From Synergistales bacterium (lineage in GTDB: Bacteria > Synergistota > Synergistia > Synergistales > Aminobacteriaceae), in NCBI GenBank assembly GCA_025997935.1, contig BNVG01000046.1, positions 1 through 14,172 on the forward strand: 14,172 bases of DNA. Reading direction: 5' to 3'. Below are positions 1 to 5,002 of the stretch, piece after piece (positions within the stretch are counted from its first letter, which is position 1; every line of letters begins with the position of its first letter). The notes under the pieces are model-generated. The model saw nothing but the letters and a program-made list of their open reading frames with translations, had not been told where the DNA came from and ran no database searches. Made by a program: the position numbers and the translations under genes.

Positions 1-1010
1 GTCTCGCTGAATGTGTACGGTGTTTTGCCTCCGGCCACGCCGGCCTCGCCAGCCGTTACGCCGGTCGTCGCTATTTCAATTTCCGTTATAGGCGTGCCAA
101 CTGTCGAGGGTAGTATGTTGTAGTCGTTGCTGTGCGTGAACACCAGATCATCAATAGTCTCAATAGCGTTGCCGTTTATAGTTCCACCCGCTGTAACAGT
201 AGCGTTTGAGCCGACGCTGTAGATCTGGTTGCTGGTGTTGTTAATTGTGCCGGTGGTGTAGTCAAGTGTACCATAGTTGATTATTCTGCCGTTGTTGGTT
301 ATTGCGCCACCATCGACTGTTATCGTGCCGGTATTATCCAGCGTTGCTCCGGAAGCGACCGTTAGCGTCGCGTCGCTTCCGATGTCGAGAGCTCCCGCGT
401 TGGTGACTGCGCCACTTTTGACTTCGATGGCGAGGCTTGTAAATGATGCGCTAGAAGCGGTATTAACATCGGCCATAAGCGCGCTAAGATCGCCATCGCC
501 TAATTCTATGTCGCCGTTGGTCTCGATTTCAAGGGCGTTGCTGCCATCATCCGTGGCCGTTATGGTGGCTCCATCGGTAAGGTTAAAACCAGCGTTGTCG
601 AGCGTCAGCTTAGCGGCGCCATCAGCTTCAAGAGTTATCGGGGCGTCTACGATTAGGGTTCCTATAACGTTGTCGCCCTTCAGCTTGAATGTCGCGCCAG
701 CGGTAATACTGGAATCTACGCCGATAGCTTTAACACCCTTAACGCTATCCAGTACAGTGTTGTCTGCGGCGGCGTCGGTGATGTTAATCGTAATACCACC
801 AGTAACTTTGGAATCGCCTGTCATCTCAATAGTTTGGAGGATAGACAAAACTCCCGTAGCCTTATCCCACTCATACTCTGATCCCGTCGCAGTCACAGTA
901 GTTAGTGTGTAATCAATATCGTTTTCCAAGTCCACAGTAAGGGCCCACGCCCCGCTCGCGAAACTCAGCGCAAAAACAACCAACAACAAACCCATAAACA
1001 ACTTCTTCAT
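1..1010 (-). CDS. Secreted/surface beta-helix-like protein, N-terminal part (3' end off the window)
   Basis: The minus strand is open without a stop for 336 codons from ATG at 1010-1008 to the window edge, so the gene is 3'-truncated here. A GAGGAG ribosome site lies at 1026-1021. The N-terminus (MKKLFMGLLLVVFALSFASG, then AWA) is a typical Sec signal peptide with likely cleavage after AWA, about residue 24. The mature part is rich in T, G, N, D, A and I, poor in Cys, and shows irregular short strand-turn units such as SGATLDNTGTITVDGGAITN and NNGRIINYGTLD, the pattern of parallel beta-helix passengers of autotransporters and other large surface proteins. The last visible residues (GGKTPYTFSE) resemble the GGTPPYTFS strand of Ig-like He_PIG domains. 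A C-terminal barrel or anchor cannot be seen. Adhesin or autotransporter function is inference; export is well supported. Confidence 0.85.
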   Translation of the reverse strand, partial: MKKLFMGLLLVVFALSFASGAWALTVDLENDIDYTLTTVTATGSEYEWDKATGVLSILQTIEMTGDSKVTGGITINITDAAADNTVLDSVKGVKAIGVDSSITAGATFKLKGDNVIGTLIVDAPITLEADGAAKLTLDNAGFNLTDGATITATDDGSNALEIETNGDIELGDGDLSALMADVNTASSASFTSLAIEVKSGAVTNAGALDIGSDATLTVASGATLDNTGTITVDGGAITNNGRIINYGTLDYTTGTINNTSNQIYSVGSNATVTAGGTINGNAIETIDDLVFTHSNDYNILPSTVGTPITEIEIATTGVTAGEAGVAGGKTPYTFSE

Positions 1011-1105
1011 AAATAAATCACTCCTCTCGGAAATTATAAAAACTAAACTCATCCGCCTATCCACTATCGTGTTAAAATTTTCTGGATAGACTCCCTTTTC
1101 CGCGC

Positions 1106-1132
1106 CTGAAAGCGTATTAACGACGCTTTCAG
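1106..1132. repeat. Perfect 10-bp inverted repeat (hairpin) in leader of the surface-protein gene
   Basis: CTGAAAGCGT (1106-1115) and ACGCTTTCAG (1123-1132) are perfect complements around a 7-base loop. An alternative arm, CGCCTGAA (1103-1110), can pair instead with TTCAGGCG (1149-1156), so two mutually exclusive folds are possible in an RNA from either strand. No T-run follows on either strand, so it is not an ordinary intrinsic terminator. It would lie about 100 bases upstream of the surface-protein start codon if transcription begins further upstream. Confidence 0.7.
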
Positions 1133-1277
1133 ATAGATGTACTGTGCCTTCAGGCGATAAGCATCATCTCCTTGTGGGGGCGCTTTGTTGTTTTGTGTCG
1201 TCATTTTTGGTCAAAACGCCACTAATCGCGCGCTTTGACAAGTTGTGCTTTACCAAGGCGCACATTTTGGAAAATAT

Positions 1278-1327
1278 TTGTTCTCTAATGTAAATCATTA
1301 GATATTTTATGCTTTCTATTAGAGAAC
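1278..1327 (+). promoter_or_regulatory. Operator-like inverted repeats overlapping probable XRE-gene promoter
   Basis: GTTCTCTAAT (1280-1289) is a perfect 10-bp inverted match to ATTAGAGAAC (1318-1327). Between them CATTAG (1296-1301) makes a second palindrome with CTAATG (1285-1290), spaced by TAAAT, giving three related half-sites. A weak promoter fits inside: TTGTTC (1278-1283), 17 bases, GATATT (1301-1306). Binding by the downstream XRE protein, with autorepression, is inferred from position and dyad symmetry. Confidence 0.6.
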
Positions 1328-1346
1328 GTCAAGGGGGTTTTTAACG

Positions 1347-1820
1347 ATGGGGCTTTCTGTTGTGATTCTTGATGTTTTTGCGAAGCGTCTGAAAGAATTA
1401 CGCCTGTCCCGTCGCATGACTTTACAAAATGTTGGAGACGTCATAGGAAGCAATCGCAATACCCTCAGCAATTTAGAAAACGCTCAAAAATCTCCGAGTC
1501 TGAATATGGTTTTGGCTCTCGCCGATTTCTTCGGAGTGTCCGTCGATTATCTCGTCGGGCGCACGGACAACTCAGAGCCATCCCCGCCGCGCTCGTCCGC
1601 CCAACAAGAAAGCGAAGAAGACGCGCTCAAAAATCCCCCAGCGGAAGACAAGGGGTCTATGGAGCCGTACAGAAAACTATGCTCAGCCATCGGAACGCTC
1701 CGCGAAGACGGCGTCGAAAAGGCCATGAGCTACGTAACCTTTTTGAGATACTCTGAACGAAAGAAAGAACGACAAGCCCGCCGCGGCCTGCGAACGGAGC
1801 GGATTGAAAATATGGAGTGA
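1347..1820 (+). CDS. XRE-family (HTH_3) transcriptional regulator
   Basis: A 157-residue protein with a Cro/C1-type helix-turn-helix at about residues 13-68: AKRLKELR, then TLQNVGDVIGSNRNTLSNLE (recognition region), then SLNMVLALADFFGVSVDYLVG, the usual ending of this domain. The rest (about 75-157) is charged, ends in a basic stretch (ERKKERQARRGLR), has no S24 peptidase or cupin features, and may serve oligomerisation. Start chosen at ATG 1347, preceded by AAGGGGG at 1331-1337. It diverges from the surface-protein gene and has dyad-symmetric sites immediately upstream, so autoregulation and possibly control of the divergent gene are likely. It could also act on the downstream TA pair, but a separate -10 element precedes that pair. 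Family assignment is firm; target genes are inference. Confidence 0.9.
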   Translation: MGLSVVILDVFAKRLKELRLSRRMTLQNVGDVIGSNRNTLSNLENAQKSPSLNMVLALADFFGVSVDYLVGRTDNSEPSPPRSSAQQESEEDALKNPPAEDKGSMEPYRKLCSAIGTLREDGVEKAMSYVTFLRYSERKKERQARRGLRTERIENME

Positions 1821-1857
1821 TGATTCTGTCGCAAGGCTCTTCCTATAACTTCCGCGT

Positions 1858-1863
1858 TATAAT
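1858..1863 (+). promoter_or_regulatory. Probable -10 element (TATAAT) for the RHH/PIN toxin-antitoxin pair
   Basis: A perfect TATAAT lies 55 bases before the antitoxin start in the 97-base gap after the XRE gene. No good TTGACA-like -35 is seen 16-18 bases upstream, so the assignment rests on the -10 and its position. Confidence 0.4.
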
Positions 1864-1917
1864 GGACGATATGCTAAAATACTTCAAAACACGGCGTTGC
1901 GGAGAGGGGACTTGGTT

Positions 1918-2211
1918 ATGGCGGCAAATTTCATTTCGCTTGACATAGACGAAAAGACACAAACCGAAGCGGCTGCGATTCTGAATGAATCCGGCCTTTC
2001 GATAACTGATTTTTTGCATATGAGCCTAAACCGGTTGACGCTCGAAAAAAGTCCGCGGCATGGTATACCTGACGTATTGAAATATAAGCCCATAAAGAAA
2101 AAATCACTGAGCGATTACAGCGCTTTTGGGATGTGGGCTGACAGAGGAGATATGGAAGACCCTACCGAATGGATAGAAAAAGAACGCGTTAAAAACTGTC
2201 ATGGTCATTGA
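1918..2211 (+). CDS. RHH-type antitoxin (RelB/DinJ-like N-terminus, VapB-like tail)
   Basis: A 97-residue protein. Residues 1-45 (strand ANFISLDIDEKTQ, helices TEAAAILNESGLS and ITDFLHMSLNRL) match the ribbon-helix-helix of RelB/DinJ antitoxins, which bind DNA as dimers and autorepress their operon. The C-terminus (SAFGMWADRGDMEDPTEW, about 68-85) resembles the toxin-wrapping tail seen on many antitoxins of PIN toxins. ATG 1918 is preferred because GGAGAGGGG sits at 1901-1909; an in-frame TTG at 1897 would lie upstream of that site. The stop overlaps the downstream PIN toxin start by 11 bases, the translational coupling typical of TA pairs. Role as antitoxin is inferred from family and arrangement. 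Confidence 0.85.
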   Translation: MAANFISLDIDEKTQTEAAAILNESGLSITDFLHMSLNRLTLEKSPRHGIPDVLKYKPIKKKSLSDYSAFGMWADRGDMEDPTEWIEKERVKNCHGH

Positions 2212-2584
2212 TACAGATGTTTTAATCTGGTTTTTCAGAGGCAACCTAAACGCCGTCTCCGCACTTGATGAAATTCCGGTCGGAGAACGCTTTATTTCCG
2301 TGATAACCTACATGGAACTTCTCCAAGGAATGCGTAATAAAACAGAACTTAGGATTTTTCAGGAAATATTCGAGTATTCAGAGCTTATTGTTTTGCCGTT
2401 AAACCGTGACATTGGCAATATCGCATGTCAATATCTTGAGCAATTTCATTTAACTTCCGGGCTTAGAATTGAAGACGCGCTGATTGCCGCAACCGCAACT
2501 ACTTATAACATGGAGCTTTTCTCGGGTAATTACAAACATTTCAAAGATTTAAAAATTCCGCTCAAAAGATTTTATGTAATCTAA
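2201..2584 (+). CDS. vapC: PIN-domain ribonuclease toxin (VapC-like)
   Basis: A 127-residue single PIN domain, the usual length for VapC toxins, which are Mg-dependent RNases cutting tRNA or rRNA. Catalytic acidic residues appear in order: D4 and D6 (MVIDTDVLIWFF), E39 (TYMELLQG), D92 (RIEDALIAATA), and the N110 position in SGNYKHF near the end. Nothing appears truncated. It overlaps the antitoxin gene by 11 bases, so it is almost certainly coexpressed and neutralised by it. The RNA target cannot be read from the sequence. Confidence 0.9.
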   Translation: MVIDTDVLIWFFRGNLNAVSALDEIPVGERFISVITYMELLQGMRNKTELRIFQEIFEYSELIVLPLNRDIGNIACQYLEQFHLTSGLRIEDALIAATATTYNMELFSGNYKHFKDLKIPLKRFYVI

Positions 2585-2655
2585 TTATGACCAAGCGTAA
2601 TGTCTTTCAGAGTTTGTGCCAGCTGTCCTTCGATGGTATCTGTTTCCCGCGTCAT
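2581..2655 (-). other. Possible 24-codon small ORF or gene remnant between convergent TA modules
   Basis: On the minus strand, after the GNAT gene stop, ATG at 2655-2653 opens a 24-codon frame (MTRETDTIEGQLAQTLKDIT then LGHN) ending with TAG at 2583-2581, overlapping the end of the PIN toxin gene by four bases. The composition (amphipathic helix TIEGQLAQTLKDI) looks protein-like, but an in-frame stop lies just upstream and no clear ribosome site is present. It may be the tail of a lost gene or chance. Weak call. Confidence 0.2.
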
Positions 2656-2675
2656 TCGCTACCCACTGTTTATTT

Positions 2676-3227
2676 CTATATTTTCCTCACCATCTGTAAA
2701 TAATTGTCGCTCTTGTCTACTTGCAAAAACTCAAAGTTATTGTTTTGATAAAAATCGACTATCTTATCTATTTCGCGGCACTCAAGAAGCACATAACGCC
2801 CACCAATTAAAGTATGTACCTGATAGAGTTTATGCATACATAACTCCATCAAGTCTTTGCCTGACACGTTTTTAGTCTTGTTTTCGCTCTTGCCAAGCTG
2901 ACCGATTAAGGCTATGGCAACTCCTTTTACCTCTTTAGAAAAACCATCAATATCCTTTATTTTGTTTTTAGAGATGGCGTCCCGAAATTCAAGTGATTTT
3001 AACGATAACGTAAAATAAGCCATAATTGAAACATCACCGTCAAGGAATGCTTCATCATCGTATACCAAATATGTCCGGCTCTTATCTCGCTTTTCAAACT
3101 CAAACGCTTTATTTTTTAGAAAGAACTCCACGTCTTTGTCTTTGCAGGAAAACTCGTTGATAGCTTCAATTACTATTTGTTCTCGTTCAGTGCCAACAAT
3201 CTCTCCGAGCGGCGTTGTAGACAGCAT
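2676..3227 (-). CDS. GNAT-family acetyltransferase, probable toxin of a type II TA pair
   Basis: A 183-residue protein. Expected GNAT elements occur in order: an antiparallel core (SRTYLVYDD; VSIMAYFTLSLKSL), motif A strand ending in IALIGQLGKS, an acetyl-CoA loop region (SGKDLMELCM) that is a loose version of the usual Q/RxxGxG/A, then GGRYVLLECRE and motif B KIVDFYQNNNFEFL near the C-terminus. This matches the acetyltransferases often found behind a small antitoxin; characterised GNAT toxins acetylate aminoacyl-tRNA. ATG 3227 is chosen because AGGAGG (3240-3235) precedes it by 7 bases; TTG at 3233 is too close. The gene overlaps the upstream antitoxin by 55 bases. Acetyl-CoA binding is likely; toxin role and substrate are inference. 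Confidence 0.75.
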   Translation of the reverse strand: MLSTTPLGEIVGTEREQIVIEAINEFSCKDKDVEFFLKNKAFEFEKRDKSRTYLVYDDEAFLDGDVSIMAYFTLSLKSLEFRDAISKNKIKDIDGFSKEVKGVAIALIGQLGKSENKTKNVSGKDLMELCMHKLYQVHTLIGGRYVLLECREIDKIVDFYQNNNFEFLQVDKSDNYLQMVRKI

Positions 3228-3367
3228 TTCCAATCCTCCTCTGTTAGCTCCCGAAATTTTCCGCTAACGTCGGGGCGTAGTGGCGCGGGCTTATTTAGTA
3301 TTGCGATAAGTCTGTCGGCGGCTTCATCGTCTATAATGATACGCTTGTCAAATGTTGAGGTAGCCAT
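3173..3367 (-). CDS. Small antitoxin partner of the GNAT-type toxin
   Basis: A 64-residue protein beginning MATSTFDKRIIIDDEAADRL, continuing IAILNKPAP and a charged middle (FRELTEEDW), and ending in a basic helix (LQRRSERLLAL). The N-terminal pattern (strand then DDEAADRLIAIL helix) is what I associate with short proteins encoded just before GNAT acetyltransferases in Firmicutes-like and Synergistota-like genomes. The start is set at ATG 3367, with AAGGAGG at 3382-3376 and 8 bases spacing; ATG 3373 would be only 2 bases from that site and GTG 3394 lies upstream of it. The 3' end overlaps the toxin gene by 55 bases, which is long for a TA pair. Antitoxin function is inferred from order, size and coupling. 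Confidence 0.7.
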   Translation of the reverse strand: MATSTFDKRIIIDDEAADRLIAILNKPAPLRPDVSGKFRELTEEDWKCCLQRRSERLLALNENK

Positions 3368-3438
3368 AATCATTTCCTCCTTCCCTTTGAACACGAAAGG
3401 CCGTATTCAAATAGTGAACAAGATTTTCTTTCAGCTTT

Positions 3439-3468
3439 AATATACCGCTTCACGGGCGTATATGTCAA
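3439..3468 (-). promoter_or_regulatory. Sigma70-type promoter for the GNAT TA operon
   Basis: On the minus strand TTGACA (3468-3463, perfect -35) is followed after 18 bases by TATATT (3444-3439, 5 of 6 to TATAAT). It lies about 70 bases upstream of the antitoxin start and has the right orientation. Confidence 0.7.
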
Positions 3469-3536
3469 TTCGGCAATCCGGGCTGGTTTTTGTACACGTT
3501 TTCCGCTTGTTGTGGGTTGGCTTCAATATATTCGCC
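3465..3536 (-). pseudogene. Possible gene-tail remnant, copy 1 (reads ...NPQQAENVYKN...)
   Basis: In the minus frame between TAA (3539-3537) and TGA (3467-3465) the sequence reads GEYIEANPQQAENVYKNQPG then LPN. The core QQAENVYKN is shared with a second fragment at 4221-4313; the two differ by an in-frame 3-base indel, as expected of once-coding DNA. No start or upstream body is present. It overlaps the -35 of the GNAT TA promoter, so it is not expected to be expressed as a protein. I do not recognise the parent gene. Confidence 0.3.
3485..3515 (+). repeat. Direct repeat, copy 1 (flanks the MliC-like gene)
   Basis: GGTTTTTGTACACGTTTT followed by CCGCTTG (3485-3509) is identical to 4253-4277, and the next six bases TTGTGG (3510-3515) match 4281-4286 after a 3-base CTG insertion in copy 2. 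The two copies lie about 770 bases apart in the same orientation and bracket the small exported-protein gene. Confidence 0.85.
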
Positions 3537-3659
3537 TTAGTTTTTTCGCTGTCAAAACGGAAGGGTTTGAGGTAAGATTAAAGCAATATCCGCCCCTCGA
3601 TTCTCAATTGAGGGATAATGACCGGGAGGCATTATTAATATATGAAAGGAAGTTGTGTG

Positions 3660-4145
3660 ATGAGGAAAAAATTTACGTTTGCCCTGGTGTTTTTGACGGT
3701 TTTTTCGATAGCGGTTGCTTTTCCGATTGGCACGGTTTTCGCCGCCTCAAGCGACGAGGTTTTCATCATTTCCGGCGACACTACGGTGGTCATGATACGG
3801 ATGCCCGCCGCGTCGGGAGAGCAGTACGTAGCCTTGGGCGACCCGGATACCGAGTTCTTCAGCAAGGGCGACGAGGCGATGCTGAACATCGATGGGGAAG
3901 CGCGCTCTAAGTACGTATTAGTGAGGGGGTCGTCGGTGGAAGGCGAGCTGTTCCTCACCGTCGATGGCAAGAACTACAGAATGCGAAGCGCGGTTTCGGC
4001 GTCAGGCTCAAGCTACGAGGCCTTGGACGATCCCAAGACTACGCTCTGGGGAAAGGGCGGCTCGATAACACTGACGGTCGCGGGGGTCGATTATCCCGGT
4101 TACGATGTCTGGCAGCCATTAGGACGGATATGGCTTCCGGACTAA
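3660..4145 (+). CDS. Small exported protein with two MliC-like (lysozyme-inhibitor-like) repeats
   Basis: A 161-residue protein with a Sec signal peptide (MRKKFTFALVFLTVFSIAVA..., cleavage probably after FA near residue 28) and no lipobox. The mature part carries two related units: ASGEQYVALGDPDTEFFSKG with following DEAMLNIDGE (about 51-80), and ASGSSYEALDDPKTTLWGKG with GSITLTV (about 114-140). The second is preceded by LFLTVDGKNYRM. The order dGK.Y - SASG..Y - fW.KGdeatL resembles the MliC/PliC family of periplasmic inhibitors of C-type lysozyme, in which the SGxxY segment and a downstream Lys matter. ATG 3660 is used because AAGGAAG (3646-3652) is correctly spaced; ATG 3642 would overlap that site. 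Export is well supported; lysozyme inhibition is inference from motif resemblance and needs a profile search. Confidence 0.7.
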   Translation: MRKKFTFALVFLTVFSIAVAFPIGTVFAASSDEVFIISGDTTVVMIRMPAASGEQYVALGDPDTEFFSKGDEAMLNIDGEARSKYVLVRGSSVEGELFLTVDGKNYRMRSAVSASGSSYEALDDPKTTLWGKGGSITLTVAGVDYPGYDVWQPLGRIWLPD

Positions 4146-4186
4146 CGCTGAATCCAATGCCGGCAAACTTCATGAGAAAACAGCAA

Positions 4187-4210
4187 AAAACCCGCCTGAA
4201 AGCGGGTTTT
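4187..4210. terminator. Bidirectional intrinsic terminator after the MliC-like gene
   Basis: AAAACCCGC (4187-4195) and GCGGGTTTT (4202-4210) form a 9-bp stem with a CTGAAA loop. The plus strand continues with GTATTTT and the minus strand ends in a six-T run, so it can stop transcription from either side: the MliC-like gene on plus and any residual transcript on minus. Confidence 0.85.
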
Positions 4211-4252
4211 GTATTTTAATCTACTCGCGGGGCGAATCTTGTTTCTTTTTCC

Positions 4253-4286
4253 GGTTTTTGTACACGTTTTCCGCTTGCTGTTGTGG
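4253..4286 (+). repeat. Direct repeat, copy 2 (flanks the MliC-like gene)
   Basis: The first 25 bases (4253-4277) equal 3485-3509 exactly; CTG (4278-4280) is an insertion relative to copy 1, then TTGTGG resumes the match. The repeat ends inside the probable promoter of the AbrB/PIN pair. Confidence 0.85.
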
Positions 4287-4303
4287 AGTGAGAATATTAT
4301 TAT
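4275..4303 (+). promoter_or_regulatory. Probable promoter of the AbrB/PIN toxin-antitoxin pair
   Basis: TATTAT (4298-4303, 5 of 6 to consensus) lies 17 bases after TTGCTG (4275-4280, TTG only matching). It is about 33 bases upstream of the antitoxin start. The -35 is weak and lies partly in the direct repeat. Confidence 0.4.
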
Positions 4304-4335
4304 TAGGTAATGCTTATTGCATAGGAGATGGTTTT

Positions 4336-4581
4336 ATGAAAAACACGGCGTCTAAAATAACAAGTAAGGGACAAATTACTATACCTCACTACATACGCGT
4401 TAAATCCGGTTTCAAAATCGGCGACGCTATCAAGTTTGAAGCTAAGGATGACTATATCATCATGCGTAAACCAAAAAACCTCATGGATTATCTGGGCTTC
4501 CTCGGCAATGCGGGCTTGCCGGACGACCTTGAAGAACTTTTAACCCCAGATGTCGGAAAAAGTATAATGGAGCGCGAATAA
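4336..4581 (+). CDS. vapB: AbrB/SpoVT-fold antitoxin (VapB/MazE-like)
   Basis: An 81-residue protein whose first 45 residues are a swapped-hairpin AbrB domain: SKITSKGQITIPHYIRVKSG, then FKIGDAIKFEAKDDYIIMRK. This DNA-binding fold, with the KGQITIP signature (usual form KGQITIPKEIR), is common in VapB antitoxins. Residues 47-81 (LMDYLGFLGNAG...LPDDLEELL) are the likely toxin-binding tail. ATG 4336 has AGGAG at 4323-4327, 8 bases upstream; a longer TTG start at 4258 has no ribosome site and is rejected. The stop TAA shares its last base with the toxin ATG (TAATG), so translation is coupled. Autorepression by the complex is expected from the family. Confidence 0.9.
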   Translation: MKNTASKITSKGQITIPHYIRVKSGFKIGDAIKFEAKDDYIIMRKPKNLMDYLGFLGNAGLPDDLEELLTPDVGKSIMERE

Positions 4582-4988
4582 TGCCGGAAATCCTTATTGA
4601 TACAAATATCATTATGCACCTGTTCGATACTTCGGAACCGGCGCAGACCGAAAAGTCCAAACGGCTATTCGAGGCCGCGAAGAGTGGGCAGATAACGCTC
4701 ATAATCGCTCCCCCGGCGCTCTTTGAGGTCGCCTGGGTTTTGAAGAGCGCGCTCAAACGCTCGAACGGCGAAGCTCTGGACGTTTTAGAAGCCATAACAA
4801 GCTGGCCAGGCGTTAAAGTCTTGGATAAAGACAAAACAAGACAAGCCATAGCGCTGGCAAAACAGCGCAACAGCGGCTTTGCCGATTCTTATCTTGCCGT
4901 CACCGCGCAAGACATGGCGCTTGCCGTCGCAACTTTCAATGAGCGCCATTTCAAAAAGCTCGACGTGTCTTTATATAATCTGCAATAG
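4581..4988 (+). CDS. vapC: PIN-domain ribonuclease toxin (VapC-like)
   Basis: A 135-residue PIN domain with the catalytic set in order: D7 (ILIDTNIIMHLF), E49 (PALFEVAWVL), D102 (SGFADSYLAVTA) and the N120/H123 region (ATFNERHFKKL). Length and motif spacing are normal, so the nuclease should be active. It begins on the last base of the AbrB-type antitoxin stop codon. It is clearly different from the PIN toxin at 2201-2584: little sequence in common beyond the motifs. Its stop is only 14 bases before ribD with no hairpin between, so read-through into the riboflavin genes is likely. Target RNA unknown. Confidence 0.9.
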   Translation: MPEILIDTNIIMHLFDTSEPAQTEKSKRLFEAAKSGQITLIIAPPALFEVAWVLKSALKRSNGEALDVLEAITSWPGVKVLDKDKTRQAIALAKQRNSGFADSYLAVTAQDMALAVATFNERHFKKLDVSLYNLQ

Positions 4989-5002
4989 AAAGGTCTTCTA
5001 AA

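Larger units (their letters stand above)
1011..1346. other. Divergent intergenic region between surface-protein gene and XRE regulator
   Basis: This 336-base gap has no credible gene. It contains the leader of the minus-strand surface-protein gene, a perfect hairpin at 1106-1132, and the operator-like inverted repeats at 1280-1327 next to the regulator. On the minus strand a TATAAT lies at 1038-1033, but it would start transcription almost on the ribosome site, so the surface-gene promoter is probably further upstream and is not resolved. A TTGACA at 1235-1240 on the plus strand has no good -10 partner. Confidence 0.6.
4221..4313 (-). pseudogene. Possible gene-tail remnant, copy 2 (reads ...TPQQQAENVYKNRKKK...)
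   Basis: On the minus strand an open stretch of 30 codons (ALPNNNILTPQQQAENVYKN, then RKKKQDSPRE) ends at TAG 4223-4221 and is followed 11 bases later by the terminator hairpin at 4210-4187, as a real gene end would be. There is no start codon and a TAA lies just upstream. The core QQAENVYKN is shared with the fragment at 3465-3536. The basic, hydrophilic tail is plausible as a protein C-terminus. It now overlaps the promoter and leader of the AbrB/PIN pair. The parent gene is not recognised. Confidence 0.35.

Noticed and set aside
277..912. A 211-codon plus-strand open frame
   Set aside because: It is the antisense shadow of the minus-strand surface-protein gene, which has a signal peptide and a ribosome site; the plus frame has none and has a biased V/S/A/P composition.
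1235..1240. TTGACA as the -35 of the XRE promoter
   Set aside because: No -10-like hexamer lies 16-18 bases downstream; the operator-embedded promoter at 1278-1306 fits better.
3512..3910. A 132-codon plus-strand frame overlapping the MliC-like gene
   Set aside because: The composition is unlike a protein in its second half (Arg/Gly-rich), and the overlapping frame from 3660 has a ribosome site, a signal peptide and recognisable repeats.
4258..4335. N-terminal extension of the AbrB-type antitoxin
   Set aside because: It would start at TTG with no ribosome site inside the direct repeat; ATG 4336 has AGGAG at the right distance and starts exactly at the AbrB domain.
4989..5002. FMN riboswitch ahead of ribD
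   Set aside because: Only 14 bases separate vapC from ribD, and no RFN-like conserved segments are seen further upstream in the gap 4146-4335.
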